Shown here in pieces: positions 1 to 8,680 of a DNA stretch of 64,000 bases. The position numbers and the translations under genes were made by a program. Location of the stretch: the NCBI RefSeq assembly GCF_040182365.1, contig NZ_CP144460.1:1674001-1738000 (forward strand), read 5' to 3'. The notes beneath the pieces were generated by a model. It was not told the origin of the DNA. It was given only the letters and a program-made list of their open reading frames with translations, and did not search any database. The stretch's first letter is position 1, and the number at the start of each line of letters is the position of its first letter. This DNA is from Xanthomonas sp. 10-10 (GTDB lineage Bacteria; Pseudomonadota; Gammaproteobacteria; Xanthomonadales; Xanthomonadaceae).

Positions 1-1
1 T

Positions 2-349
2 CCGCAAGTGGTGCTCGGCAAGGGGTATGACCAGTGCCTGGTGCTGGCGGACGGCGCGGACCGCGCGGCCGAGCTGTACTCGCCGCACAGTGGCGTAGCG
101 CTGCGCATGACCAGCGATGCCCCGGCAGTGCAGCTCTACGAGGGGCAGCATCTGGATGCCCATCACCCCGGACTGGGGCGCGGTGTCTGCCTGGAGCCGC
201 AGGACTACCCGGACGCCCCCAATCACCCCAACTTCCCATCCACGATCCTGCGCCCGGGCGAGACCTACCGCCGCCGTATCGTCTATCGCTTCGCCATCCC
301 CGGACCGGACCAGCCGTGGGATGTGGTCAGTGCGGCGCTGGATGCTTGA
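2..349 (+). CDS. Aldose 1-epimerase (mutarotase), C-terminal part
   Basis: The reading frame is open from the left edge and ends at a TGA at 349, so only the last ~115 residues of the protein are in the window. Aldose 1-epimerases interconvert the alpha and beta anomers of galactose and related sugars. The segment LEPQDYPDAPNHPNFPS followed by LRPGETYRRRIVYRF is the typical C-terminal block of the GalM family (the glutamate of LEPQ is the family's catalytic base), and SGVALRMTSDAPAVQLYEG matches the preceding strand region. The gene converges on ypjD. The start and any signal peptide lie outside the window, so export cannot be judged. The family call is confident; substrate is unknown. Confidence 0.85.
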   Translation, partial: PQVVLGKGYDQCLVLADGADRAAELYSPHSGVALRMTSDAPAVQLYEGQHLDAHHPGLGRGVCLEPQDYPDAPNHPNFPSTILRPGETYRRRIVYRFAIPGPDQPWDVVSAALDA

Positions 350-718
350 GGCTCGGCGTCGGGCAATAGGATGCCACTGCGCTGCGCGGCTCGTGTCTGA
401 AACAGGCGTTGCTGCGTTTGGTAATGCGCACATATGGAGCGCGCGCGTCAGCCGGGCGCCAGCGACGCGGCGAAAGCGGTATACGCGCATTGCACGAAAG
501 CCTGCGCATCGGTCGGATCAGTCTGGCTGGCTTGCTATTGCATGCGCGCCGCAGCTGGGCAGTTCCGGGCCTGCGCTCTGAAGCGCATCGCCCGCGGATT
601 CGCAAGGACGCCCGATGGTTGCGTCAGTGACATCGACGTGCAGTGACCCAGGGTCGGACACACTCCGGCATGCCGTCCCGCGGCGATGACGCCCGGAACA
701 GCTCCACGTCCACCGCCA
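350..718. other. Intergenic region without recognisable gene
   Basis: This 369-base space lies between two convergent genes. Several overlapping ORFs exist in it, but all have arginine/alanine-rich, low-complexity translations typical of chance frames in GC-rich DNA. I saw no convincing terminator hairpin, repeat or RNA gene. Confidence 0.5.
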
Positions 719-1510
719 TCAACGCGGTCCCAGCACCAGCTCGATCACGAACTTGCTGCCGAAGAATGACAGCACCAGCAATGCCATCGCGGTCAGCGTC
801 CAGTGCACCGCCTTGCTGCCGCGCCAGCCGTTGCGCCAGCGGCCGACCAGCAGCGCGCCGAACACGATCCACGACAGGATGCTGAGCACGGTCTTGTGCA
901 ACAGCCGCTGCGCCAGGAAATCCTGCACGAACAGCAGCCCGGTCAACAGGGTCAGGCTCAGCAGCACGAAGCCCACCGTGATCGTGCGGAACAGCAAGGT
1001 TTCCAGCTCGGTCAACGGCGGCAGCGCACGCAACCAGGTATGGAAATCGCGTCGCCGCAGCGCACGCTCCTGCAGCCACAGCATGATCGCCAGCAGCGCG
1101 GCGATGCCCAGGGTGGCATAGGCCAGCAAGGCCATCCAGGCGTGCAGCTCCAGGCGCCAGCCCAGGTCCGCACTCGGTTCGTGGCCGTAGGCGTGATAGC
1201 AGGCCAGCAGAATCGCCGACAGCGGAAACACCACCACGCCCACCGCCGCCATGCGCCCGCGGCCGCCGAACACCGCCGTCAGCGCGGCCATGCCCAGGCC
1301 GCATAGCGACAGGGCCGCAAAGAAATGCATGTCCGGCCCGCCCGCAGTGCGGAACGCCACCAGGACGTGATATCCGGCGTGCAATGCCACCGCCGCCAGC
1401 GCAGGGGCCAGCCAGCGCGCAGGGGCCTGGTTGCCATCGCGCAGCACCGCCTGGGTGAGCAGCGCCGTGGCCAGCAGATACGAGGCGAACGCGATGAGAA
1501 CGATTGTCAT
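719..1510 (-). CDS. ypjD: YpjD-type inner-membrane protein, CcsA/cytochrome c assembly family
   Basis: A 263-residue polytopic membrane protein with about eight hydrophobic segments, starting at MTIVLIAFASYLLA. Family hallmarks are histidine-bearing transmembrane segments (LHAGYHVLVAF, LELHAWMALLAYATLG) and the C-terminal LLHKTVLSILSWIVFGALL block of the CcsA/CcmC-like haem-handling superfamily. The protein has no established catalytic role; the family name reflects homology to cytochrome c assembly factors. A longer frame extends upstream, but the extra residues are proline/arginine-rich and would overlap the GATTCGG repeat, so the ATG at 1510 is preferred. It is divergent from ffh, the same neighbourhood as in Escherichia coli, which supports the identification. 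Confidence 0.85.
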   Translation of the reverse strand: MTIVLIAFASYLLATALLTQAVLRDGNQAPARWLAPALAAVALHAGYHVLVAFRTAGGPDMHFFAALSLCGLGMAALTAVFGGRGRMAAVGVVVFPLSAILLACYHAYGHEPSADLGWRLELHAWMALLAYATLGIAALLAIMLWLQERALRRRDFHTWLRALPPLTELETLLFRTITVGFVLLSLTLLTGLLFVQDFLAQRLLHKTVLSILSWIVFGALLVGRWRNGWRGSKAVHWTLTAMALLVLSFFGSKFVIELVLGPR

Positions 1511-1538
1511 CGTGGAAGTTTCGCATATTGGTGGGGCT

Positions 1539-1556
1539 GGGATTCGGGATTCGGGA
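1539..1556. repeat. Short GATTCGG tandem repeat (Xanthomonas-type intergenic repeat)
   Basis: Two perfect tandem copies of the heptamer GATTCGG follow a GG. Inverse-orientation relatives built on CCCGATT/CCCCAAT lie at 7292-7320 and 15448-15480. All three are in intergenic DNA touching a gene end. Confidence 0.6.
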
Positions 1557-1788
1557 AAAGCAGGTTGCGAGCTGCGGAGCTTGAGCTGGGGTGGCAGGTG
1601 GGGCAGGGCACGAGCGGGTAAGGGGGCTTGGGATGGGGGGCTGCTTTCCTGCGGCTGCCGTTCCCGTGCATCGCGGCGCTGTCGATGGTTGGCTGTGCGT
1701 ATTGCCGCGCTTGGGCGCGGCGGCTGCCCGAGCTGGCTTCGCCGCTGGACGGCGGGCCGGCCGGGGCGGCGCATTGGCCGGTGCCGCT

Positions 1789-1794
1789 ATAATC
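1789..1794 (+). promoter_or_regulatory. Probable -10 box of the ffh promoter
   Basis: A perfect TATAAT lies 31 bases before the ffh ATG, in the context CGCTATAATCG that also surrounds the rpsP -10 box. No good -35 hexamer is visible at 16-18 bases upstream, where the DNA is almost pure GC. Confidence 0.5.
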
Positions 1795-1825
1795 GGTGCC
1801 CGTTTCCCCTTACGCGGTCCCTTGC

Positions 1826-3202
1826 ATGTTCGAGTCCCTTACCCAACGTCTCTCCGGCACCATGGAGCGCCTGCGCGGCCGCGGCCGCCTGACCGAGGAG
1901 AACATCCGCGAAGCCACCCGTGAAGTGCGCATCGCCTTGCTCGAAGCCGACGTCGCGCTGCCGGTGGTGCAGGCGCTGATCGAGCGCATCAAGGTGCGTG
2001 CGGTCGGCCAGGAAGTGCTCAAGTCGCTGACCCCGGGCCAGGCGCTGATCAAGATCGTCCGCGACGAGCTGACCGCGGTGATGGGCGCGGCCGCCACCGA
2101 CCTCAACCTCAATGTGCCGGCGCCGGCGATCATCCTGATGGCCGGCCTGCAGGGTGCGGGCAAGACCACCACGGTCGGCAAGCTCGCCAAGCACCTGAAG
2201 GAAAAGCGCAAGAAGAAGGTCATGGTGGTCTCGGCCGACGTCTATCGCCCGGCCGCGATCGAGCAGCTCAAGACCCTGGCCGAGCAGGTAGGCGTGCTGT
2301 TCTTCCCGTCCGACGCCTCGCAGAAGCCGGTCGACATCGTGCGCGCCGCGATCAGCGATGCGCGCAAGTCGTTCGCCGACGTGCTGCTGGTCGATACCGC
2401 CGGCCGCCTGGCGATCGATGCGGCGATGATGGAGGAGATCAAGGCGCTGCACGCCGCGGTCAACCCCACCGAAACCCTGTTCGTGGTCGACGCGATGACC
2501 GGCCAGGACGCGGCCAACACCGCCAAGGCCTTCGGCGAGGCGCTGCCGCTGACCGGCGTGGTGCTGACCAAGACCGACGGTGACGCCCGTGGCGGCGCCG
2601 CACTGAGCGTGCGCTACATCACCGGCAAGCCGATCAAGTTCGTCGGTACCGGCGAAAAGACCGACGGCCTGGACGTGTTCCATCCCGACCGCGTCGCCAG
2701 CCGCATCCTGGACATGGGCGACGTGCTGTCGCTGGTTGAGCAGGTCGAGCACAGCGTCGACCAGGAAAAGGCCGCCAAGCTCGCCGCTAAGGTCGCCAAG
2801 GGCAAGAAGTTCGACCTCAACGACATGAAGGAACAGCTCGAGCAGATGCAGAACATGGGCGGCATCCATGGGCTGATGGACAAGCTGCCGGGCATGGGCC
2901 AGATCCCGGACAACGTCAAGCAGCAGGTCACCGGCAAAGAAGTGCCGCGCATGATCGCGATCATCAACTCGATGACCAAGAAGGAGCGCCGCAACCCGGC
3001 CCTGCTCAACGGCTCGCGCCGCGCCCGCATCGCCCGTGGTTCGGGCATGTTGCCGGCCGACGTCAACAAGCTGATGAAGCAGTACCAGCAGATGGAAAAG
3101 ATGATGGGCAAGCTGGCCGGCGGCGGCATGAAAGGCCTGATGCGCAACATGAAGGGCATGATGGGCGCCATGGGTGGCCGCGGCGGTATGCCGTTCCGGT
3201 AA
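1826..3202 (+). CDS. ffh: Signal recognition particle protein Ffh
   Basis: This is the GTPase subunit of the bacterial signal recognition particle. It binds 4.5S RNA and the signal sequences of nascent membrane proteins and hands ribosomes to FtsY. The product has 458 residues, normal for Ffh. In order it shows the N domain (FESLTQRLSG... ENIREATREVR with the ALLEADVALPVV motif), the G domain with G1 GLQGAGKTTTVGKLA near residue 105, the DTAGR G3 motif and TKTDGDARGGAAL, and a methionine-rich M domain ending in repeated GMKG/MMG segments. The ATG giving MFESLTQRL is chosen over a GTG-type start ten codons upstream because it fits the family N-terminus. It is transcribed towards the rpsP operon but separated by three genes. 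Confidence 0.98.
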   Translation: MFESLTQRLSGTMERLRGRGRLTEENIREATREVRIALLEADVALPVVQALIERIKVRAVGQEVLKSLTPGQALIKIVRDELTAVMGAAATDLNLNVPAPAIILMAGLQGAGKTTTVGKLAKHLKEKRKKKVMVVSADVYRPAAIEQLKTLAEQVGVLFFPSDASQKPVDIVRAAISDARKSFADVLLVDTAGRLAIDAAMMEEIKALHAAVNPTETLFVVDAMTGQDAANTAKAFGEALPLTGVVLTKTDGDARGGAALSVRYITGKPIKFVGTGEKTDGLDVFHPDRVASRILDMGDVLSLVEQVEHSVDQEKAAKLAAKVAKGKKFDLNDMKEQLEQMQNMGGIHGLMDKLPGMGQIPDNVKQQVTGKEVPRMIAIINSMTKKERRNPALLNGSRRARIARGSGMLPADVNKLMKQYQQMEKMMGKLAGGGMKGLMRNMKGMMGAMGGRGGMPFR

Positions 3203-3212
3203 GTGCGTGTGT

Positions 3213-3236
3213 TGATGCGACCGCTTGGTCGCATCA
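3213..3236 (+). terminator. Hairpin after ffh
   Basis: A perfect 10-bp stem (TGATGCGACC paired with GGTCGCATCA) with a GCTT loop begins 10 bases after the ffh stop. There is no T tract, so it may act as a weak terminator or as a 3'-end stabiliser. Confidence 0.6.
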
Positions 3237-3272
3237 CCTGCTGAGTATTGAAATCACTTGGGTGCTAGGATT

Positions 3273-3294
3273 GCGCGCCCGCGGACGGGCGCGC
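3273..3294. other. Strong GC hairpin before the secreted-protein gene
   Basis: A perfect 9-bp stem (GCGCGCCCG paired with CGGGCGCGC) with loop CGGA lies about 40 bases before the next start codon. It could be a second terminator or a leader structure; the sequence does not decide. Confidence 0.45.
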
Positions 3295-3331
3295 CTGCTC
3301 GTGGATGGGCAACCTAATCATCAGAGGATTC

Positions 3332-4228
3332 ATGCAAGTATTTAAGGGATTTTTTTGCAAGTTTGCGATCGGTCTTGCTGGTATCGGGCTAGCGGTTACC
3401 TGTAATGCGGCATCCATTTTTTCTTATTCCAGTAACGCAAATGATTTTATTGGCCAAGGCAAGTCCGCTGTTTTGACGGACGCCAACGCGGCCTTCGGTC
3501 TGCGAGGTACCAAAGACCGGCTTACATTTACTGTAGATGCCACGTCGGGCGAATCCTGGTTTATACGGATGAGTGCTCCGATCGGTGGCGCTCTGGCTCC
3601 GGGAACATATGCGAGCGCAGAGCGGTCAGCATTTAAGACGGGACGTTCGCCTGGTCTTGATGCATCCAGTACCGGGCGGGGATGCAATGAGGTATGGGGG
3701 AAATTCGCGATCAGGCAGATTTCGTTCGACGCCGCTGGGAATGTGGATAAGCTAGAGGCGACGTTCTTGCAGCGATGCGATGGCAGCAAGGCGCCGGCGC
3801 TCGCTGGTGTCATCAGCTACAATGCTCCGCCATTATCTTTAAAGCTTACGAGTAGTGTTGGTGATTACATTGGTGGTGGCGTCGGGAAGATGTATTACAA
3901 CGACACCAGCATCTTCGTGCTTAGCGGAACAACGTCGCGCCTTCAATATTACGCGTCAGGCCAGCGTGATGACTGGTATGCAAGCATAGTCGCGCCAGTG
4001 GGGAAGGCGTTGGTGCCTGGCCGTTATTCTACAAATCGTTTTGGGGATCGTACTCATGCTGGCTTGGATTTCACCGGCAATGGGCGAGGATGCAACGAAA
4101 ATAGTGGCACGCTGAATGTGCGTGCTATCGAGAAAGATGCCCAGGGTAATGTAGTCAAGTTGCATGCTGAGTTTGAGCAGTATTGTGGGACTGCGCCGTT
4201 ACGTGGAACGATTCGCTTCGGCATCTAG
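3332..4228 (+). CDS. Secreted protein of unknown function with two tandem homologous modules
   Basis: I do not recognise the family. The 298-residue product starts MQVFKGFFCKFAIGLAG, a clear Sec signal peptide probably cleaved after CNA. The mature part is two related ~125-residue modules (about residues 27-160 and 165-298). Both contain the block Y/F-IG-G followed by L-G...L-Y/F, then APVG/APIG-ALAPG-Y/ALVPGRY, then GLD...GRGCNE, then a strand with one further Cys (LQRC, EQYC) and a closing GxIxY/F. Each module therefore has two Cys that could form one disulfide. The ATG at 3332 is preferred over 3305 because it follows AGAGGATTC and starts the signal peptide directly. Codon use is visibly less GC-rich than ffh, which fits lateral acquisition. 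Confidence 0.7.
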   Translation: MQVFKGFFCKFAIGLAGIGLAVTCNAASIFSYSSNANDFIGQGKSAVLTDANAAFGLRGTKDRLTFTVDATSGESWFIRMSAPIGGALAPGTYASAERSAFKTGRSPGLDASSTGRGCNEVWGKFAIRQISFDAAGNVDKLEATFLQRCDGSKAPALAGVISYNAPPLSLKLTSSVGDYIGGGVGKMYYNDTSIFVLSGTTSRLQYYASGQRDDWYASIVAPVGKALVPGRYSTNRFGDRTHAGLDFTGNGRGCNENSGTLNVRAIEKDAQGNVVKLHAEFEQYCGTAPLRGTIRFGI

Positions 4229-4463
4229 TCAGTATGGTTGGCCCGCGACATGCGGGCTAACCTTGTGAGTCTGTCTGGTCTTTCAATGCGTCATTTTTAA
4301 TTGGTGTGTCAGGCATGGGCTGTTGGGCGTATCGTCGTCTCGCTGCTTGGTGATGTGGATGCCCAATTCATCGGGGTGGATGCCCGGGGCGTGACGACAG
4401 ACGGTGTCCATGGTTTAGCCCTCAATGCATACTGGGATTCGGTCGTAATGTTTTAGAGTGGCA

Positions 4464-5540
4464 ATGAATCGTTCGTACTCAAGTCACGGTGCCGCTTTTT
4501 GCGAGCGTTTTGGGCTGCAGACTCCGATCCTGCTCAGCCCCATGGCCGGCGCCTGCCCGGTGCCGCTGTCGGTCGCTGTCGCCAACGCCGGCGGCATGGG
4601 TGCGATGGGTGCGGTGCTGTCGCAGCCGCAGGACATCGTGGCGTGGATGGCCGCCTTCGCTGAAGCGAGCGCCGGGCCTGCGCAGGTCAATCTATGGATT
4701 CCCGATCCGGCCCCGGTCCGCGACGCAGGGGCAGAGGCGCGTCTGCGCGGGTTTCTTGCGCACTGGGGGCCGCCGGTGGCCGAAGCCGCAGGCGATGCCA
4801 CGCCAGCCGACTTCGATGCGCAGTTCGAGGCCTTGCTCGACGCCCGCCCGGCGGTGGCGTCCTCGATCATGGGCCTGTTCCGGCCCGACCAGGTTGTGCG
4901 CCTGAAAGCGGCCGGCATCGCGTGGTTCGCCTGCGCCACCACCCTGGAGGAAGCGCGTGCGGCGCAGGCTGCCGGTGCCGACGCAGTGGTCGCGCAAGGT
5001 GCTGAAGCCGGTGGCCATCGCGGCGCGTTCGCTGCGGGCCAGGCCGCGCAGCAGATGACCGGGTTGTTCGCCTTGTTGCCGCGGCTTGTCGATCATCTGG
5101 AGATTCCGATCGTCGCCGCCGGTGGCATCGCCGACGCGCGCGGGATCGCGGCGGCGCTGATGCTGGGCGCGAGCGCAGTGCAGATCGGCACCGGCCTGCT
5201 GCGCACGCCCGAAGCGGCACTGCCCGACGCCTGGGCGGATGCGCTGGCGGCCGCCGAGCCGGAACATACCCAGCCAACCCGCGTGTTTTCCGGGCGCCTG
5301 GGGCGGGCATTGCTCACGCCCTACGTGCGCGCCGCCACTGCACCGGATGCACCGCCGCCTGCGCCGTATCCAGTGCAGCGCGGTTTGACCGCAGCGATGC
5401 GCCAGGCAGCGGCGCGCGACAACCGTCTGGCATCGATGCAGGCCTGGGCGGGCCAATCCGCATGGATGGCGCCAGCGCAACCGGCCGGCGAACTGGTCGC
5501 GCAGTGGTGGACGCAGGCGCAGGCACTGCTATGCCGCTGA
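4464..5540 (+). CDS. Nitronate monooxygenase (2-nitropropane dioxygenase family)
   Basis: This is an FMN-dependent TIM-barrel enzyme that oxidises alkyl nitronates (such as propionate 3-nitronate) to carbonyl compounds and nitrite. Diagnostic segments are TPILLSPMAGACPVPLSVAVANAGGMGAMG near the N-terminus, the AGADAVVAQGAEAGGHRG block with the family histidine, and AAGGIADARGIAAALMLGASAVQIGTGLL, the phosphate-binding end of the barrel. Length (358 residues) is normal. A GTG two codons upstream (4458) is an alternative start; neither has a clear ribosome-binding site. The 3' end overlaps the next gene by 10 bases, so the two are probably translationally coupled. Substrate is inferred from family only. 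Confidence 0.9.
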   Translation: MNRSYSSHGAAFCERFGLQTPILLSPMAGACPVPLSVAVANAGGMGAMGAVLSQPQDIVAWMAAFAEASAGPAQVNLWIPDPAPVRDAGAEARLRGFLAHWGPPVAEAAGDATPADFDAQFEALLDARPAVASSIMGLFRPDQVVRLKAAGIAWFACATTLEEARAAQAAGADAVVAQGAEAGGHRGAFAAGQAAQQMTGLFALLPRLVDHLEIPIVAAGGIADARGIAAALMLGASAVQIGTGLLRTPEAALPDAWADALAAAEPEHTQPTRVFSGRLGRALLTPYVRAATAPDAPPPAPYPVQRGLTAAMRQAAARDNRLASMQAWAGQSAWMAPAQPAGELVAQWWTQAQALLCR

Positions 5541-6328
5541 TCTTCTGCAATGGCGTCCCGGCGAGCGCGCAACAGCTCGGCGCTGCTGCGCTGATTAACT
5601 ACGGCCACTTCACCACGTTGCAGGTGCGCGACGGCGCCACGCTGGGACTGGACTTGCATCTGCAGCGCCTGCAGGAAGGCAGCCGCGCGCTGTTCGGCCA
5701 GGAGCTGGAAGCAGACCAGCTGCGGGCGCAGATGCGCGCTGCGTTGCTGGCATCGGCCATGGCCGATGCCAGCCTGCGCGTCACCGTGTTCGCGCCCGAC
5801 TACGATTTCCGCAACCCCTTGCGCGAGGTTGCACTGGATGTGCTGGTCGCCATTTCGCCGCCGGCCGACATGCCCGAGACCGGGCTGCGCGTGCAGGTGA
5901 CCGATTACGTGCGCGAGCGGCCGGAGCTCAAGCATGTCGGCACGTTTGGGCTCCTGCATCTGCGTCGGCTGGCGATGCAGGCAGACCACGACGATGTGGT
6001 GCTGCAGGACCGGCAGGGCAGGGTACTGGAGGGCGCCTTCTGGAATCTGGGTCTGTGGGAACGCGGCGGGCTGGTCTGGCCGCAGGGGCCGGCACTGCTG
6101 GGTACCCGGCAGCAGTTGCTGCAGTCCGGCCTGAAGGCGCTGGGTATCGCCCAGATCAGCCGCCCGGTGGAGCTGGGCGAGCTGGACCGTTTCGATGGCG
6201 CATTCGCCTGCAATGCGCGTGGGCAGCAGGCCATCGTGGCGCTGGGGCCGGCGCGTTGGGGGCCGCATGCCGCGCAGTTGCCGCTGCTGGAGCGGGCCCT
6301 GCAGACCCATGCCTGGCAGGCGATCTGA
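5531..6328 (+). CDS. Class IV PLP aminotransferase, aminodeoxychorismate-lyase-like
   Basis: A 265-residue fold-type IV PLP enzyme. The start MPLIFCNG with NYGHFTTLQVRDGATLGLDLHLQRL is the typical N-terminus of PabC/branched-chain aminotransferase relatives. ELKHVGTFGLLHLRR carries the expected PLP lysine, and VLEGAFWNLGLWERG is the EG...N cofactor-phosphate block. PabC releases 4-aminobenzoate and pyruvate from aminodeoxychorismate in folate synthesis; D-amino-acid transaminases share the fold, so the precise reaction is uncertain. Overlap with the nitronate monooxygenase gene means the start is inside its last codons. No pabA or pabB lies nearby. Confidence 0.8.
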   Translation: MPLIFCNGVPASAQQLGAAALINYGHFTTLQVRDGATLGLDLHLQRLQEGSRALFGQELEADQLRAQMRAALLASAMADASLRVTVFAPDYDFRNPLREVALDVLVAISPPADMPETGLRVQVTDYVRERPELKHVGTFGLLHLRRLAMQADHDDVVLQDRQGRVLEGAFWNLGLWERGGLVWPQGPALLGTRQQLLQSGLKALGIAQISRPVELGELDRFDGAFACNARGQQAIVALGPARWGPHAAQLPLLERALQTHAWQAI

Positions 6329-6356
6329 GCGATCTGCTGTGCCGGCGCCGGGTGGC

Positions 6357-6385
6357 TTGGCTTCGCCGCCGGAGCCCGCTATAAT
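6357..6385 (+). promoter_or_regulatory. Sigma-70 promoter of the rpsP operon
   Basis: TTGGCT at 6357-6362 and a perfect TATAAT at 6380-6385 are separated by 17 bases. The -10 box lies 53 bases before the rpsP start, leaving a short leader. This is the best housekeeping promoter seen in the window. Confidence 0.7.
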
Positions 6386-6438
6386 CGCCGGCTTACCGCG
6401 CCACTTCAGGCGACTGGGCAACTTAGGAAAACGACACC

Positions 6439-6699
6439 ATGGTCAAGATTCGACTGACCCGCGGCGGCGCCAAGAAGCGTCCGTTCTACCACATCATCGT
6501 GACCGACGTGCGCAGCGCGCGCGACGGCCGCAACATCGAGCGTCTGGGTTACTACAACCCGGTTGCACAGGGCGCAGAACCGCGCGTCGTGCTGGACGTT
6601 GCACGCGTCGACCATTGGGTCGGCCAGGGTGCACAGCTGACCGACAAGGTGCGCAACCTGTATCGCGAAGCATCCAAGTCCCAGGCCGCTGCGGCCTGA
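6439..6699 (+). CDS. rpsP: 30S ribosomal protein S16
   Basis: This 86-residue protein begins [19 protein letters not shown], the nearly invariant S16 N-terminus, followed by [20 protein letters not shown]16 binds 16S rRNA and is needed for assembly of the small subunit. It is first gene of the rpsP-rimM-trmD-rplS cluster and has its own sigma-70 promoter. The tail (SKSQAAAA) is short and alanine-rich, as usual in this group. Confidence 0.98.
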   Translation: MVKIRLTRGGAKKRPFYHIIVTDVRSARDGRNIERLGYYNPVAQGAEPRVVLDVARVDHWVGQGAQLTDKVRNLYREASKSQAAAA

Positions 6700-6742
6700 T
6701 CTTGAGGGCCGGGCATCGCCGCCTGGCCCAGAGTCGACACAG

Positions 6743-7255
6743 ATGAAGCCGACCGAGCGCCGCATCCTGTTAGGCAGGATTGTCGGCGCTTTTGGTGTCA
6801 AGGGCGAGCTCAAGCTCGAATCCTGGACCGAGCCGCGCAATGCGATCTTCCGGTATCAACCGTGGATCGTGCGTTCGCCATCGGGGCAGGAAACGGTTGT
6901 GAACGGTGTGCGTGGGCGCGACCAGGGCAAGAACCTGATTGCGGTGTTCCCGGACGTGACCGACCGCGATACCGTCGAGGCCATGCACGGGACCGAGATC
7001 TACGTCGCCCGTAGCGCATTGCCGCCGCCCAAGCCCGACGAATACTACTGGGTGGATCTGGAAGAGTTGCAGGTGGAAACCGTCGAGGGCGTCAAGCTCG
7101 GCACGGTGTCGCATCTGTTTTCCACCGGTTCCAACGACGTGGTGGTGGTGCGCGGCGATCGTGAGCGGATGATCCCGTTCGTGTTTCCGGAGTTCGTCAA
7201 GTCGGTGGACTTCGAGGCCAACCTGATCGTGGTCGACTGGGATCCGGATTTCTGA
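6743..7255 (+). CDS. rimM: Ribosome maturation factor RimM
   Basis: RimM binds protein S19 in the 30S head and is needed for 16S rRNA processing. The 170-residue protein has the N-terminal RimM barrel ([22 protein letters not shown]) and the C-terminal PRC-barrel ([16 protein letters not shown]...[17 protein letters not shown]), ending in [16 protein letters not shown]. It lies 43 bases after rpsP, consistent with co-transcription. Confidence 0.97.
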   Translation: MKPTERRILLGRIVGAFGVKGELKLESWTEPRNAIFRYQPWIVRSPSGQETVVNGVRGRDQGKNLIAVFPDVTDRDTVEAMHGTEIYVARSALPPPKPDEYYWVDLEELQVETVEGVKLGTVSHLFSTGSNDVVVVRGDRERMIPFVFPEFVKSVDFEANLIVVDWDPDF

Positions 7256-7291
7256 TCGAAGCGCTGCCCCGGCTTCGCTTTCGCTCTACCC

Positions 7292-7320
7292 ATTCCCCAC
7301 TCCCGATTCCCGATTCCCCA
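7292..7320. repeat. CCCGATT-type short repeat abutting the trmD start
   Basis: Three imperfect heptamer units of the CCCGATTC/CCATTCCC type run directly up to the GTG of trmD, with no gap. It belongs to the same family as the repeats at 1539-1556 and 15448-15480 and fills about half of the rimM-trmD spacer. Confidence 0.65.
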
Positions 7321-8094
7321 GTGCGCATCGACGTCATCAGCCTGTTCCCCGAGTTCATCGCGCAATGCGCGGCGTTCGGCGTGGTCGGGCGGGCGCAGGA
7401 GCGCGGGTTGCTGGAGCTGCAGGGCTGGAATCCGCGCGACCATGCGCAGGGCAATTATCGCCGGGTGGACGACCGTCCGTTCGGTGGCGGGCCCGGCATG
7501 GTGATGTTGATCGAGCCGTTGCGGGCCTGCCTGGACGCTGTGCAAGCCGCCGATCCGCGGCCGGCACCGGTGATCTATCTCAGCCCGCAGGGGCGTCCGC
7601 TCACCCAGTCGCTCGCGCGCGAGCTGGCGCAGTTGCCGCGCATGGTGCTGCTGTGCGGGCGCTACGAGGGGGTGGACGAGCGCTTCCTGGCGCAGGCGGT
7701 GGATATGGAAATCTCCATCGGCGACTACGTGTTGTCCGGTGGCGAGCTGGGCGCAGCGGTGCTGGTGGATGTGGTGACGCGGTTGCAGGACGGGGTGTTG
7801 AATGACGCCGAATCTGCCGCCCAGGACAGTTTCGAAGGCCCGCAAGGCTTGCTGGACTGCCCGCACTACAGCCATCCGTCGACCCATGCCTGGGGCGATG
7901 TGCCGGACGTGCTGCGGTCGGGCAATCATGCTGCCATCGCGCGCTGGCGGCGGCAGCAGTCGCTGGGCCGGACCTGGTTGCGTCGCCCCGATCTGCTGGA
8001 CGAGGCCGGGTTGGACAAGAACGATCGTCGTCTGCTGGACGAGTTTCGCCGCGAACTCGCTCCAAGCGACGATCAACCCGGTGACGAGAAATAA
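7321..8094 (+). CDS. trmD: tRNA (guanine-37 N1)-methyltransferase TrmD
   Basis: TrmD methylates G37 next to the anticodon using S-adenosylmethionine, preventing +1 frameshifting. The 257-residue protein begins with a GTG codon as [12 protein letters not shown], the conserved N-terminus. It shows [13 protein letters not shown], the knotted SAM site [13 protein letters not shown], and [16 protein letters not shown]. The start is fixed by homology, yet the bases before it are the intergenic repeat and contain no Shine-Dalgarno sequence. Translation may therefore be weak, leaderless-like or coupled to rimM, which ends 65 bases upstream. Confidence 0.97.
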   Translation: MRIDVISLFPEFIAQCAAFGVVGRAQERGLLELQGWNPRDHAQGNYRRVDDRPFGGGPGMVMLIEPLRACLDAVQAADPRPAPVIYLSPQGRPLTQSLARELAQLPRMVLLCGRYEGVDERFLAQAVDMEISIGDYVLSGGELGAAVLVDVVTRLQDGVLNDAESAAQDSFEGPQGLLDCPHYSHPSTHAWGDVPDVLRSGNHAAIARWRRQQSLGRTWLRRPDLLDEAGLDKNDRRLLDEFRRELAPSDDQPGDEK

Positions 8095-8111
8095 GAGCTC
8101 ACCCCTAGCTC

Positions 8112-8135
8112 TTGCAAGATTGATTGGGGTACAAT
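8112..8135 (+). promoter_or_regulatory. Possible internal promoter for rplS
   Basis: TACAAT at 8130-8135, preceded by GG, lies in the 144-base trmD-rplS spacer; TTGCAA at 8112-8117 is nearby, but its 12-base spacing is too short for a normal -35. If used, it would make an rplS transcript with a ~100-base leader. Confidence 0.35.
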
Positions 8136-8238
8136 ATGCGGCTTGCTGGCCAGCCTTGCGTCTGGCCCTCTTACGAACCTCGAGCAATCGCCGTGCGGCG
8201 ACTGCCGGTCCAATATCACCAGACACGCGGTGCCCATC

Positions 8239-8646
8239 ATGAGCAAACTCAACAAGACCATCCTGGCTGACTTCGAAGCCGCCCAGATTCAGCGCAAGCT
8301 GCCGGAATTCAACCAGGGCGACACCGTTGTGGTGAACGTCAAGGTGAAGGAAGGCAACCGCGAGCGCGTGCAGGCCTATGAGGGCGTCGTGATCGGGACC
8401 AAGAATGCCGGCCTGAACTCCGCTTTCACCGTGCGCAAGATCTCGCACGGCTTCGGCGTCGAGCGCGTGTTCCAGACCCACAGCGCCATCATCGACTCGG
8501 TCGAAGTGAAGCGCCGCGGTAAGGTGCGCGCCGGCAAGCTGTACTACCTGCGTGGTCTGGAAGGCAAGGCTGCCCGCATCAAGGAAGATCTGGCCGCTGC
8601 CGCACAAGCCAAGGCCGCTCGCCAGGCTGCTGCCAAAGCCGAGTAA
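8239..8646 (+). CDS. rplS: 50S ribosomal protein L19
   Basis: L19 sits at the 30S-50S interface. The 135-residue product starts [16 protein letters not shown] and contains the L19 core [29 protein letters not shown], then the block [32 protein letters not shown]. The C-terminal extension is alanine/lysine-rich ([17 protein letters not shown]), longer than in E. coli. It is the last gene of the rpsP operon and is followed by a strong terminator. Confidence 0.98.
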
Positions 8647-8680
8647 GCCAACACTGGCAGATCGTCGATCTGCCACTGCC

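Larger units (their letters stand above)
1511..1825. other. Divergent ypjD/ffh intergenic region
   Basis: This 315-base space separates the divergent starts of ypjD and ffh. It holds a short GATTCGG repeat close to the ypjD start and a consensus -10 box for ffh at 1789-1794. No gene was recognised. Confidence 0.5.

Noticed and set aside
4458-4463. GTG as the start of the nitronate monooxygenase gene
   Set aside because: Neither start has a clear ribosome-binding site; the ATG two codons later was preferred as the commoner start codon. The difference is only two residues.
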